Below are positions 35,110 to 46,566 of a stretch of DNA of 64,000 nucleotides, piece by piece (position 1 is the stretch's first letter; the number at the start of each line of letters is the position of its first letter). The notes under the pieces are model-generated. The model saw nothing but the letters and a program-made list of their open reading frames with translations. It was not told the DNA's origin and did not search any database. Position numbers and translations under genes: made by a program. The DNA comes from Dictyophora rubrovolvata (lineage: Eukaryota; Basidiomycota; Agaricomycetes; Phallales; Phallaceae), in NCBI GenBank assembly GCA_029959195.1, contig CP114118.1, forward strand, positions 1,116,001-1,180,000, read 5' to 3'.

Positions 35110-36744
35110 TTATGAATTCACATATTCCCAGCTATAACAGTCCTGGAAAAAAAAAGCAAATATGTCAATCAGAAGCCAGATAGTCACACGAAGACACTGA
35201 CGATGCAGTCATCCTCCAAGATGACATCCGGCATTAGTTTTCCTTCCCAATCCTGGGATAATAGTGAGTCGATAACAGTTCGAATGCGATGCGACGCAAC
35301 ATTGACACTCCAGTTGAGTTTGGTAACAGTGTCATACACGATAGATTGTCCGAGATGACATCTGATGATAGAGTAAGCAAAAGGGTTTGTTTTTTTAAAA
35401 AAGAAAAGTCCTCTTCGCAACACATACCTAGATTCTAATGCGTATCCAACCAAGGCACAAGTCGACAAAACTCCCGTACATACGCCCATGGGGATTGGAT
35501 CGGCCGTGTGATAGATGTGCGTTATATGCAGCGTAGAAGGCTGAGACAACATGAATTCGCATTTTCAACGTAAAGAAATGACTAGAACTCACGGGAGAAG
35601 GAAGATGTAATCTCTGGGCCGCCATTCTTTCACCAGGAGCTTCGAAGGCTACTACTGGAGTACCAAAGGTTGCACCTAGGAGCGCAGCCAATGAGCCACC
35701 GAGAGAATGTCCTAGGAGCAATCAGGATATATGTATTTCTACGAAGATAAAATGTTGACACACCTATTATCCAGATATTCGCGGTCGGATAAGTGTATAT
35801 AACTTGGTTATATAGGTTCTAAATGTAACTTTCAATGAATATGAACGTGATTGAGCATATTGTCTTCACTTACAATTCCGATGGGGTAAAATAAACCATC
35901 TTCTAACAAACTCTGTTCTAAACAATTCTGATTGCACCGCCACCCATCCATATAGCAACCACAAACTGGCGTCCACGAAAAACCGACTTTCGCACAGCAA
36001 CAAGAAAACAACAAGTTGTCATTCAGTTTGTCTTTCTTAGCCGTGGGTCCACCCCTTCCCAAAACAGCTGCTGAAGTTCCCTTGATGGAGATTATCACGG
36101 AGTTCTTGTCCTCACTGACAAAGACATGGCCGCGGAATCCATCATCTTCGGGGTCCCAACCAAAAGGGGTAGTCTAGTCAAGAGCGAACTCAGGTCAAAG
36201 CGGACCTCCGTGAAATGAACGAAAATACCTTCCACTCGTCTCCAATGTCATACCAATCATCTTCCTCTTTGTCGATATTATAAGCGTTGTTCGTCATTTT
36301 TGCTAAGAGAAGAATAGTTTCTCGATCGGTAATGTCCGGACCAAGGACCTCATCTTCCTCCCATAGCGGAGTGTCGATAGCTGTGGCATTGGAGAGCAAA
36401 GAATAAGAGGAGAGACGTGCTTGATTGAAAGCTTGCAATGATGAAGGCTTGTGAGTCGGAACCTTCCTTGTGCGTATGGAGTAAGAGGGTGGTGGAAGAC
36501 CAGGAGTTAACTCATCCCGGCGTCCAACATCAGCGAACAAGATACGGCTAGAGTTTGTTGTCGCATAAACACTAGCTAGACGAAACGGGATCATCTCTCC
36601 ATTCCACGAGTTCTGTTGAGGAGAATGCTGTTCGTTCTGGATTAGCGGAGTAGTAAGATGTATTTGTCGCCCGGCAAACAGAGGAGCAAAGGGCAGAATA
36701 AACAGAATATAAAAAAACAAATGCCCGGACGATCGAAATCCCAT
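35110..36744 (-). CDS. ATG15: Autophagic phospholipase Atg15 (lipase 3)
   Basis: Seven exons (36229-36744, 35874-36173, 35764-35818, 35593-35711, 35428-35540, 35202-35361, 35110-35142) give 431 residues. An N-terminal membrane anchor ([19 protein letters not shown]) is followed by a lumenal lipase class 3 domain. Visible landmarks are [15 protein letters not shown] and [20 protein letters not shown] Cys-rich stretch follows ([18 protein letters not shown]). The nucleophile elbow is GHSLGG, the Asp lies in [11 protein letters not shown], and the His in [10 protein letters not shown]. Atg15 breaks down the membranes of autophagic and Cvt bodies inside the vacuole. The two final exons end [10 protein letters not shown], so there is little beyond the lipase core. 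It diverges from Nce101 with 135 bases between start codons. Confidence 0.95.
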
Positions 36745-36879
36745 GAAAATGTTATCTAGGACATGAACGCTGAGTGGAAAGACGTGTTCAAATGCGGCAA
36801 CGGCGAGCGCTGACGCACATGCGCATGCAAGTGGACCAATTATTGATTAGTCAGCCGAGTTGAATAAGTAAGCGCCTCA
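36745..36879. promoter_or_regulatory. Compact divergent promoter Atg15 / Nce101
   Basis: Only 135 bases separate the two outward-facing ATGs, so both genes must share promoter elements. The stretch contains an AGCGCTGACGCACATGCGCATGC-like GC-rich core near 36806-36830, with a TGCGCATGC palindrome-like element, and an ATTGATTAG near 36843. Confidence 0.55.
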
Positions 36880-37123
36880 ATGCCTTTGCTTTCTCGGTGT
36901 GTTTTTAGAATATCTCATCGTATATCTTTCGCGACATTATAACAGCTGATTTATTCTGCGTTCTTATAGTACAGTGGATCCTTTTCTAGGGATATTCACA
37001 GGAATCTTAGCTTATTATTTATCTGAAAAGAATCCTCGGACAGCACCGCCGCCTGGGGAAACACTCGCAGAACTTGTTCAGTGGAAACGGGATAAATGGC
37101 GACGTGAAAAAGAATCAAAATGA
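36880..37123 (+). CDS. NCE101: Nce101 (non-classical export protein 1) homologue
   Basis: Two exons (36880-36896 and 36970-37123) give 56 residues: a six-codon start (MPLLSR), then TVDPFLGIFTGILAYYLSEK, NPRTAPPPGETLAELVQWKR and a basic end. Size, the DP motif before one membrane-spanning segment, the YYL.E turn and the basic tail match the fungal Nce101 family. The yeast member was linked to leaderless secretion; its biochemical role remains unclear. The gene is too short to appear in an automatic ORF scan, and the first exon is only 17 nt. It shares a 135-base promoter with Atg15. Confidence 0.8.
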
Positions 37124-37771
37124 ATGTATGCTTTCCACCGCCTATGGGGCTATTCATTTGATCCATGTAGTTTTTTTTTGTTTGACGAAGATATTAGCCA
37201 AACTTGTTCGTGACATGGAGCGAGCTTTGTAATTGTGGAGAGCGACACTACTTGATTTGACACTACTTAATTGAAGGAGAAAAATATATGTCCGGCGTTC
37301 CCTTACGGTGTTTATGTCAGACCAGGTGTTCCGATTCTGCACTCAGCACTTCCAGTAGTTTGGTAGTCAACGTACGCAACTATAAACACATTTGAATGAC
37401 GTAGCAAGGACCTTAAAATCCCCTTGACGGGTCCTTCTGTTAGTTATCTGATTTGAGGCATTATGGGGCATTTGAGCATCAGCGTGCGGAAAAAGGAGTT
37501 GAAATAAAGCATGCCTGCTATTTTAGCCAGGCGAGTTAATAAAGGCTGCATCCCTCGAAAGTGGCTGTGTGTTGCGGAAATATCTACAAGGCGTTCTATT
37601 TTGCAGTGGACAGTAACAGTTCAGGCTCTTTGATAGAGTATATAAGAAGCGATATTCCTCTAGTTTCTCCCAAAGCTACGAACATTGTGACGAATGAAAC
37701 TAGAATTTCTCAAGTTAGAACGATATAGAGACGCGAAACAGAGGGACGAACATGGTATGCTAGCACCCTCT
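37124..37771. other. Convergent intergenic region
   Basis: This lies between the stops of the Nce101 and NUXM-like genes. No gene is supported; a T-run follows the Nce101 stop. A pair of partly repeated ACTACTTGATTTGA / ACTACTTAATTGA segments lies near 37249-37276. Confidence 0.45.
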
Positions 37772-38104
37772 TCATGCTTTTGCGTTCATTTCAGCTTTTT
37801 CAGCCTCCTCTGCCAATTTAATTCTATTCCGACGGATTAATTCTCTTTTCTGCGCAATCAACTCCCCCGAATGTTTTTCCCATACATCCGCATAATAACC
37901 CAAGACTGCAAAACCGACCACATAAGAAGCATGCGCTGGTAGATCTATGTTATTGGGAAGTATGAAGATTAATGTATCTTTAGCAGAGCAAGAAAGCATG
38001 CAAGGCTTACAGTCAAATAGCGGTTTCTTTTGAATACCTAGCTGCCAGAAACGCGTTAAGAGACCGAACGTCGCCCCACCGAGAATGCTTGATAATACTG
38101 CCAT
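37772..38104 (-). CDS. Small membrane protein, NUXM-like complex I candidate
   Basis: Two exons (38011-38104, 37772-37944) give 88 residues starting MAVLSSILGGATFGLLTRFW. After QLGIQKKPLFDYLPAHASY comes a second hydrophobic segment (VVGFAVLGYYADVWEK) and a basic, coiled C-terminus (QKRELIRRNRIKLAEEAEKA). Two short membrane segments around the QLGIQ.RPLFD motif and a charged tail resemble the small fungal complex I accessory subunit NUXM, but I make this call from pattern only. It diverges from the TPR gene with 223 bases between ATGs. Confidence 0.6.
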   Translation of the reverse strand: MAVLSSILGGATFGLLTRFWQLGIQKKPLFDCKPCMLSCSAKDTLIFILPNNIDLPAHASYVVGFAVLGYYADVWEKHSGELIAQKRELIRRNRIKLAEEAEKAEMNAKA

Positions 38105-38327
38105 ACTCAAAATACGGAAAATGCGTATTTGATCTGGTTAACAAATGAGAGGGCGCTGCTGTTTGGAAAGAGTTCCAAGGAACGTGAGGTGCTTTACTAG
38201 GAAGGTCGTCCGGCGTTTGTCCTGCTCTCCTTCATTGCCGAAGTGCACATATAACAGCCGCCGAAGGTTGGTGTCACTTGGACACGACTGTCATCTTGTC
38301 ATCTATTTGAGCTGCCTGATTTCAGAT

Positions 38328-39324
38328 ATGTCTCTCGATATAACTGCCAAGATTGATATTGCAAAAAAGAAGAAAGAGGCTGGAGATACCGCGTTCAAAG
38401 CGGGAGATATCAAAGAAGGTTTGGGTGTTTTGTTGGCGACGAATTTACCCGTATCTCAGTGATTCTATGTCAGCTTTAAGAGGATACCATGAGGTCAGGG
38501 AAGTAATGCTACAACCTACCAAGGCTGAACAAATAGCGTTTTCCAGGCTTTGCTTTATTTGAATGGCATTGACAAGTAACTCGGACATAGTTTCAACATT
38601 TTTAACTCTTATATACTCAACGCTTGTTTTTTTTCCTTATTTCAGATCAGCTGTCCAGGGTATTGTTCCTGGGTCTGCAGAATCGGAAGGAGAGGAGAAG
38701 AAGAAATCTGAGGTGCGACTATACGTCCGCATCCTTGTCTTTTACAATGAAACCCAGTTGCCCAGGTTGACGAAATGATTGGGAAAATATACGCCAATCA
38801 ATCTGCATGCTATATTAAAAACCAAAGTTGGAAGCGCGCAGTGGAGGCTTCGGACAAGGTATGTATCGTTTACCGACTCTTTCGCGTTGTCGCGCTACAG
38901 CTTTATTGAGGCATTGAGCAAAAATGAGCATAATTACAAAGCTGGTCTTCGAAAGGGTAAAGCTTTGGCAGAGATGGGGTTGACTGAGCGAGCTGAGAAG
39001 ACTTTGACGGAACTTCTGGAGAAAAAGCCTTCTGGTTAGTGAATTCTGCTACTATCCCGCCCGTATCTTAAGCTTCGGCTGACGGACATGCATAGGGACC
39101 GATGCCGTCGCAATCAATGCTGAGCTGGATCGCATAAGGTTGGCAGATGCAGAACGCTTGAAGAAACATGAAACCAGCTTAAGAGGTAATTTGATCTCAA
39201 TATGAATCTGCGTACTTATAATGACAACCTCCCGCAAGGCTTCCTTTTAAAAAATAAAGATGCCAAACCCGCCAGTGAGGGAAATTCAGCAACATCGTTG
39301 ACCTCAACGGTAAAAACAGCCTAA
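38328..39324 (+). CDS. Tetratricopeptide repeat protein, 199 aa
   Basis: Eight exons (38328-38418, 38474-38493, 38547-38575, 38646-38712, 38766-38858, 38911-39034, 39096-39185, 39239-39324) give 199 residues; exon 2 is 20 nt and exon 3 is 29 nt. Three TPR-like helical pairs are visible: KKKEAGDTAFKAGDIKEALR, then IYANQSACYIKNQSWKRAVE and NYKAGLRKGKALAEMGLTER. The tail is charged. The arrangement resembles co-chaperone TPR domains that bind Hsp70/Hsp90 tails, though I cannot name an orthologue. TERT begins 175 bases downstream in the same direction. Confidence 0.8.
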
Positions 39325-39423
39325 AAGTAATGTATGATAAGTAGGCCTCAGCCAAAAAGATACATTTCAGGTTTCTGCATGCCGTGACTTCGTGACAAGA
39401 ATTATTATCAAATTGTAATCATA

Positions 39424-39429
39424 CACGTG
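39424..39429. promoter_or_regulatory. E-box CACGTG 71 bases before the TERT start
   Basis: The 175 bases between the TPR stop and the TERT ATG contain one CACGTG hexamer. It could serve a bHLH factor, but a single hexamer proves little. Confidence 0.25.
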
Positions 39430-39499
39430 ACTTGCACCACGCGCCTTTTTATTATTCAAGTTTTCCCTTTCACGACCACTCTGAGGTTCCTCGCTTAGA

Positions 39500-42400
39500 A
39501 TGTCTTTGGGATCCCGATTACTGCATTGCTACTACAAACAAGTTTTGACTTTGAAAGAATTCATTTTACGTGTCTGCGATGTCACAGTTGCTTTAGAACA
39601 CGACAACGATCCAGAACGTTATCTTTCCTTGTTAGAGTCTTCTTTGGTGGGCTTGGAGACGGTCGATATGTTTTCACGACAGAGATTCAAGCCATCTGAG
39701 GTTGTATCTGAGTTAATCGAAGTGCGTCCCCCAACTCCCCAAGAGAGCTCCCTTGACAAAATGTATCCCCAGGTGATTGATCGAGTCCAGATGAAATTAT
39801 TCGACCGAGCAAAAGGTCGACCGCGTAACATCCTAACAATGGGATACAAAAGGGTTCGTATCATTCAATTAGTATTTCTCTTATTTTTTATCTCTTGTCG
39901 TTAGGCAGACCACCGAGGTGAATTCGGAAGAGCAAACCTCTCACGTCCTGGAATAAGTAATGTCTTTCCTAATACCAATATCACGGCACTGCAAGCTTTA
40001 GAATGGAAAATCCTTTTGTCAAGGTTAGTCTGATTTCTTCTTGGTGTATTCTCCAACCGAACTTGTATCTTGTCCCGCAGAATCGGTGAAGATGCTTTAT
40101 ACTACCTGCTTCTGGAGACAAGTATCTTCTTAGCCTTACCCAATGACTCGTTCTGTCAGCTGACTGGAACACCTATCTTCGAATTAACACAACATACCCC
40201 CCTGACGTTTACCTTGTCTGATCGAAAAGGCATTAAAAGACCGCTTGAAGTCGGTCCAGAGGAAGCCAGTCTCCCTAAACGACGGAAGCTAAACAATGGT
40301 ACGAATTTTCATGTTATACCATTAAACGCGAAGGCCATCAGGCACGTCTTCCTTTTCAGATTTTTCTTTCTTTGGGAACTACTTACTCTTGATGGCTAGG
40401 CGTACTGCGGCAGACATCGCTTTCAACAGATACCGTATATTTTACGGCCGTCCGACTATGGGAAGAGATCCTCATGATGGTAATCGGACCATACTAGTCG
40501 GTTTACCACCGGACCGTAAGTTGTGCCCTTTCCTTTCGCGAATCCCATTGACCGTTCGCTGTCATCAGATGTCCTCAATCGTCTTGCTTCAATTCCCCTG
40601 ACCTCCACTTCCGAAATCCCCTCAAAAGAAAATATCCTAGGACGTGACACTCGGCATGTCCTCAAACATATATTTCCCCGACAATTTGGACTGAAAAGTG
40701 TATTCGAGATATATCCAAATCTGGCCAAATCCGCAGATATTGACTTAAATACTGAAATTTCGGTCCGTCAAATTTTTTACTATGAGATGCCTTTTCTTGA
40801 ATCAAAATATATGTAGTCACAAGGCAACGTCAAGACGCCGAAGCGATTGAGGTCTGTATTGTACCTAGTCGAGAAGCTTATCCAGCGACACTGGTCCTGC
40901 AATTATCGTATTCTTCGTTCAAGGACGTGCCCCTCAAAGGTGCGATTATGGTTGTGCTTTTTCCTATGACAATCAATTTACGTATTCTCTAGGTTAAAAA
41001 AGCTCAGTTAAAAAAGAGGGAGCCCCTCGATAGTAATGTTATATTGGTATGCTTTTTTTTTTATCTCTCGGACAGTCGTATCTTCTCACGTTGAGAAGGA
41101 AATCATGTCAGAAACCTACAATAGCCAAAATGATCATGATTTATTGGACGAATCATCCTCTAGCTTGATAATACAACGAAACATTGCTCTCGCCAAGAAA
41201 GAAACCACAGCCAAACCGAAGTTTGCGGAATTTACATGCAACTATTACGAGGTTTATTTCTATGTGTTTTTCATTTGTCTCGTAATTTACTTACTTGGGC
41301 AGGTGTATAATTATATCAGAAAAGCCACTCTGGCCGTTATTCCGTTTGATCTCTGGGGATGCAAAACCAACTTCAACAATATTATGAATTGTATGTCTGT
41401 CAGACTTTTCGTCTTCTTCCACGCGTTAATCGATATCTGCGAACAAGGTGTCAAACTATTTATAAAGGGCCATCGTCTTGAGACATTTACCCTACATACG
41501 GTGATGCAAAACTTTTCTTCCCAAGAATGTGAATGGTTACTCCCTTTGAGCACTCGGGCACTTTACCAACGTCCGTCCGTGACTGATGCTCTTAAGAGAC
41601 GGGAGTTAATTGAAGAATTTCTGTATTGGTATTTTGACTCCTTCGTGTTACCACTTATAAGAGTATGATCAAACGCTCCGAGTCCCATAGACATGGCGCT
41701 GAAGATTATTACAGACTGCATTTTACGTGACTGATTCCGGTGCGCTTCGGCAACGTATAATTTACTTCCGGCTCGATGACTGGACGACGTTGTGTCGCCC
41801 ACTTTTGCTTAATCTCACAAATGGAGTTTTCGAGAAGATAGACACTGTATGGATTGTATTACCTCAATTTATAAGAGACCGCTGACCTTTGCATATATAT
41901 AGAGCGCAGCTGAAGCAATGTTGCGCTACAAAAAGCTCGGATTCTCCTTCATTCGACTTCTTCCGAAGGAAACAGGTGTCAGGCCGATCGTTAACCTTCG
42001 GAGAAAGGTCAAAAAGGTCAAAACTTCGGTATATACTTCTCTTTTTTTTCACAGATACCCATTCGCTAATTAGGTTTAAGGTTCACGAATCCGTACCTCT
42101 TTCTATCAATCAAATCCTCCAAACGACGTTTCAAATATTGACATATGAAAAGGTGACAACTTTTTTTGTTCGTCTACCTGGTTTCGTCTGAAACATACAT
42201 GATCAGGCCAACCGACCGGATCTCATTGGAGCCGCTGTGTTCGGTCGGAATGAAATTTATGCCAGGCTAAAGCAATTTAAACTCAGACTATTGGACAAAC
42301 ATCAACACATGTACATTTGTCGCAAACACCCTACCCCGAGAAATTAAGTTACTAATTTGAACGTCAGACCGAAACTGTACTTCGTTAAGCTGGATGTGAA

Positions 42401-44246
42401 GGCATGCTTCGATACCATTGATCAAGGCAAACTGATCAAAATCCTTATGAAACTCTTGACGGAGGTGTGTTATTCTCAAAGAATGCTTCAATATGATTTA
42501 TTGTTTGTTTTTTTTCGTTTCATGTTTTTAGGAATCTTATATGATTCACAGGTCCGCACGACTTACCCCTATCGCCGGTAAGACTCAGCGAACATTCGTG
42601 AAAAAAGCCCTACCAGATAGTCAGTTCATCAACTTCTCTCTGTTTTTTCTTCCCAGCAAAGCTGAACGAAGTAAAGCACAGCATCCCCACTTTATATCAT
42701 ATGCGACAAAGTTGGCTAGCATGTTGAAACACACCGTTATAGTTGATCAGGTATGAGTACATGCAACTTCAATATTGAAACTGAGTTGTTCCGTCCTGCA
42801 TAAGGTCGTCTATTCTTACGAAGAAAAACAAAACATACTCCAACTTTTAAAGGAGCATATAACTGAAAATTTGATCAAAGTATAAATTGTTTTTCTATTA
42901 TACTATTCAAAATATTCAAAAACCAGCTTTTCAGATTGGTTCAAATTATTTCCGCCAGGTTGTAGGCATCCCTCAGGGATCCGTCCTTTCGACTCTTCTC
43001 TGCGCCTTCTTTTACGGAGATCTTGAACAACAAAAGTATAAATTTACAAGTGACCCCGATTGTGTGAGCGAGCCATGTTCTTTCTTGTAATAATAATGTT
43101 TTCTGAACTCTAAAACAGTTATTATGTCGCCTAGTAGATGATTACTTGTTTATCACTACTGATTTGGAAAAGGCCGAACAATTCCTCCGAGCCATGTCGC
43201 AAGGTCTTGTTTCATGTCTTATTCGATCCTAATACACTCATGCCTTAGTGTTGACAGGACATCCGGAATACGGTTGTTTTATAGCACCCGAAAAAACCTT
43301 GATCAACTTTTACTCAAGCTATTATACAATGAACCTCATACCATCCGAGCGGCAATGTGGGCCTCATTTTTTACTCTGCTACGCAATCATTTACGTTAAT
43401 TTTGAAGATTTTCCTTGGTGTGGTTTATTAATTGACATGGGAAATCTCTCTGTACGTGGCGATTACAGCCGATATAGTGGTCGTACGTGTGTCATGATAA
43501 TTCACGACAGTAGTGGTTGCGACCCAATACTGATTATACTTCTTGATATAGATCTCGGGGATACTTTAACAGTTGACCGGCGGCGACATCCTTGGACGGC
43601 CTTTCAGAATAAAACGTTACAGTGAGATTCATTTTACAATACGTTTTACAGTGAGGGAATAAAGAACTGTGTAGAATGGCCCGGCTGAAAAGTCACGCAT
43701 TGTTCTGGGATGCCTCTTTAAATGATTCTGCAGTGGTTTATCGCAACGTCTACGAGAACTTCTTATTAGGAGCAATGAAAATGAATGCCTATTTAAGGGC
43801 ATGGAGGATTGATGTATCGAATAAGGACATTATTAAATTTCTTGCCAGTGAGTTGATCATTCCTATTTTGTATTGCAAATTGACAGGAGGTGCGTTGTTT
43901 TTAGACATCATCTTGAAGACTATTCGGTACACGTACAAACTAATGACGAGTAAAGCTAGCGGAGTCGTGGCAAAAGATAACAATGCTGTTTGTGATATTT
44001 CCGAAAGTTCTACTACATGGTGAGCAAGTTTCTGTTACGGTGAGAAAACTCATGACGCAAACAACCTCAAGGCTCGGCCTCTGTGCCTTTAAAAGAGTCT
44101 TGGAATATAAAAGACGTGGCCATTTTCCGACTCTAATTAGCTTGTTGGACCGTGAGGCTCGTCATCGAAAGTATACTCACTTATTAAGGGATTGGGAAGA
44201 GATGATGCAAGAAGCCAACGGACTGCTCGAATGCCTTCAGTTCTAA
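39500..44246 (+). CDS. TERT: Telomerase reverse transcriptase (TERT)
   Basis: About 25 exons splice to roughly 1129 residues: 39500-39853, 39905-40023, 40081-40298, 40414-40515, 40569-40762, 40817-40939, 40993-41032, 41076-41251, 41303-41390, 41448-41662, 41715-41846, 41903-42028, 42081-42152, 42207-42310, 42368-42464, 42532-42750, 42805-42879, 42935-43063, 43119-43203, 43258-43356, 43408-43479, 43552-43621, 43675-43847, 43887-44019, 44072-44246. Landmarks in order: N-terminal GQ-like domain (NDSFCQLTGTPIFEL), RNA-binding domain (HIFPRQFGLKSVF, PFDLWGCKTNFNNIM, LETFTLHTVMQNF), T motif (AFYVTDSGALRQRIIYFRLD), motifs 1/2 (FIRLLPKETGVRPIVNLRRK), A (YFVKLDVKACFDTID), B' (RQVVGIPQGSVLSTLLC), C (CRLVDDYLFIT) and E (FPWCGLLID), then a C-terminal extension. 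The catalytic Asp residues in A and C are present. Exon 4's acceptor and a possible extra intron near 42625 are uncertain. Confidence 0.95.
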
Positions 44247-46566
44247 ACATCAAAATTTGCCCAGAGAAATAGTTATATATATATTAATTCTATTCTCACT
44301 GTCGGTTTTTGCTTGTCCTTCAGAACCACATACTCGATGATCTTAGTATCTCTAATTTTTTTGTGCAGTGGCGTTCGCTTTGCTATCAAGATTAGATACG
44401 TATCGGTACAACTTATAGCCGAATTACTATATACGTAACAACTGAAAAAGTACCGGGAATTTGGCTACATATCTTTTTTTTGATTATCTCTGTGTGAGCC
44501 AGAATTATTGAAGCAAGGACCAGCTTGAGCTATATTAGATACAGGTTAGCATGTTAAAAAAATGAAGTTGGCTACACACAACGAATTACACTGACCTTGT
44601 GACTCTTTCATTTTGGGAACAAAAAACAATGACAAACTCTCTTGAGCTTCGGGAAGAATCGAGGGAGTAAATCAGCCAAGGATGAGCCCTTCAAAGTGAC
44701 AAGTGCGATTCGACAATATCACGTTTGCCTCGGCAAACTCCTCACTAATACATACTAACTTCTTCTATAGGTAACTATACCGGCTGTTCTGTTTTGCGTG
44801 AAGATTGACAACTCGATACGGCTCTGGAAAGGATCATGAAAAGCTTTGTCATTCAATATTTAGTATGTAGTATGTACGGATGTCACGCGCCGAACCTGGT
44901 TCAAATATTTCGCAAATTTGAGCTGTATATAAAAATCTAGGGGAGTAAACCTTCCACGTCCATGTAGAGGTAATACTGCCAGGTCATTAAGGGTTTGATC
45001 ACGTTTGTGTTGTACATCTTACGTAGTGATTTAGCACATAAATTTACCCGACGTGTGACGGGACAGAATTTGATAAACTATCACCTCTACGTGCCCTCTT
45101 TTGATTGATGACAGAATCACGAGTTTACGTCTAGCTCGTTTAGGCTTTTATGATAGTCAAAAAAAGGCAAAGAAGGAGTCTCCGAAATAGTGCAGTACCG
45201 AAATAAAACCAGAACGACGCTGGTGATTCCGTCGAGCTTTATATGCGCAGCACGCGTGAGAGTCAGTAATTCAAATCCGAAGGCAGCAGGCCTTGTGTGG
45301 AAACTTAGCCTGTAAAAGCAAAAGCCGGGATGATCATTGACAAGATAAGAGATTGAAAAAAGAAAAGACGCAGTTATTCCCACAGAACTTGACGAAAGGA
45401 AGTGAGTTTATCCTTTTAATTCTGATGACGCGCGTGCACTGTGGAGACAGGGTTTACCAAACTCGATCGAAGCGATTGGCACTGGACTCTTATAGAATCT
45501 TAAAAAAGCGCACGTGCACGTGCACCCGATATCCTTCTATCCCTGTTTGAGCACGTTATGCGTTTATCATCAGATCACGAAGCTTAAATGCAATGACAGG
45601 GATTCGGACATTGCCTCGCTTAGATAAGTACGGTGACCGGTCTAGTACGGCGTTGCTCATCTAGTGATCATGAACTTTAAATCTTGAAATCTTTTTACAA
45701 GACAAGAGTTTTCCAATTATTCTGGAGAGTGCCGTACATACTTGTATTTCTCCGTATAAATATCTTATACAAATATCTTTGGGGCCTCTTTTTTTGGCAT
45801 TTGGCCTGATGTAACGATATCACCTGCTGCTCAGGCTTTAGTACCCATAATCGTGTACAAGAGGAATACATTTTCCGGAGATCGATTCTGAGCTATACCA
45901 TATCCAGCCTAACGACGAGCTTGGATCGAAGGAAGAACGTAGATCCCCGAGGATTAACTTCATCTAATCATCTTCATTGATCGTTTTGACATCATTTGAT
46001 TCGTCTCACCTCGTCTCACGGAGGGCCCAAAGAACACTTCATGATTTAAAAATGTCCACACTGTACTTAACATGAAACGTGGTGCCCATAGCTTGATCAA
46101 CATCTGATCCGGCACGAGGGTTATGTACATATATATCTAATTATACATTCCACCCTAAAAATCTTCGCCTTTAGTCGTCGATTTGACCCATAAAATATTC
46201 ATAATTATATATACTGTATATATCGAGCACATAAGGAATACAACATAAGATATATTGGAATCAAGAGCTGTTAATACATGTTTCTTTAAATCCACGGGTA
46301 AAAAGAACAAATGGTTTTCGGTGATTAAGAAAAAGTTAAAAAAAAAGGGAATCAACAGAAAGTCAGAAGAGACAAAGTGTAGGAAGTATAATACGTGATA
46401 CTACTATACAGCTGATCCGGAACGTTAAACCGAAACGCAAAGCGACAAAAATAATTATTCAGAAAGTACTAACTTGGTGAGGCAAATAATAAATGAACAA
46501 ACGAAAAAAAAGGGATAATATACTTATAGTCTATATTGCTCGTAAATTGTTCGTCTTAGAATTGAT
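44247..46566. other. 2.3 kb convergent gap, no gene recognised
   Basis: This is the region between the stops of TERT and the zinc-finger factor. It is AT-rich, with homopolymer A and T runs. Frames of 65-88 codons (45117-45383 minus, 45353-45550 plus, 46155-46355 minus) lack splice support. A palindromic double E-box lies at 45510-45523. I saw no tRNA B-box, no long inverted repeats and no transposase-like frame. A non-coding transcript is possible. Confidence 0.5.
45510..45523. repeat. Palindrome GCACGTGCACGTGC
   Basis: A 14-base perfect palindrome containing two overlapping-style CACGTG hexamers. It stands alone between two convergent genes, so its target, if any, is unclear. Confidence 0.4.

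Noticed and set aside
42853-43120. Possible retroelement reverse transcriptase signal
   Set aside because: The RT motifs belong to TERT: T motif, telomerase-specific RNA-binding domain and WCG motif E are present, and the gene is split by many introns.
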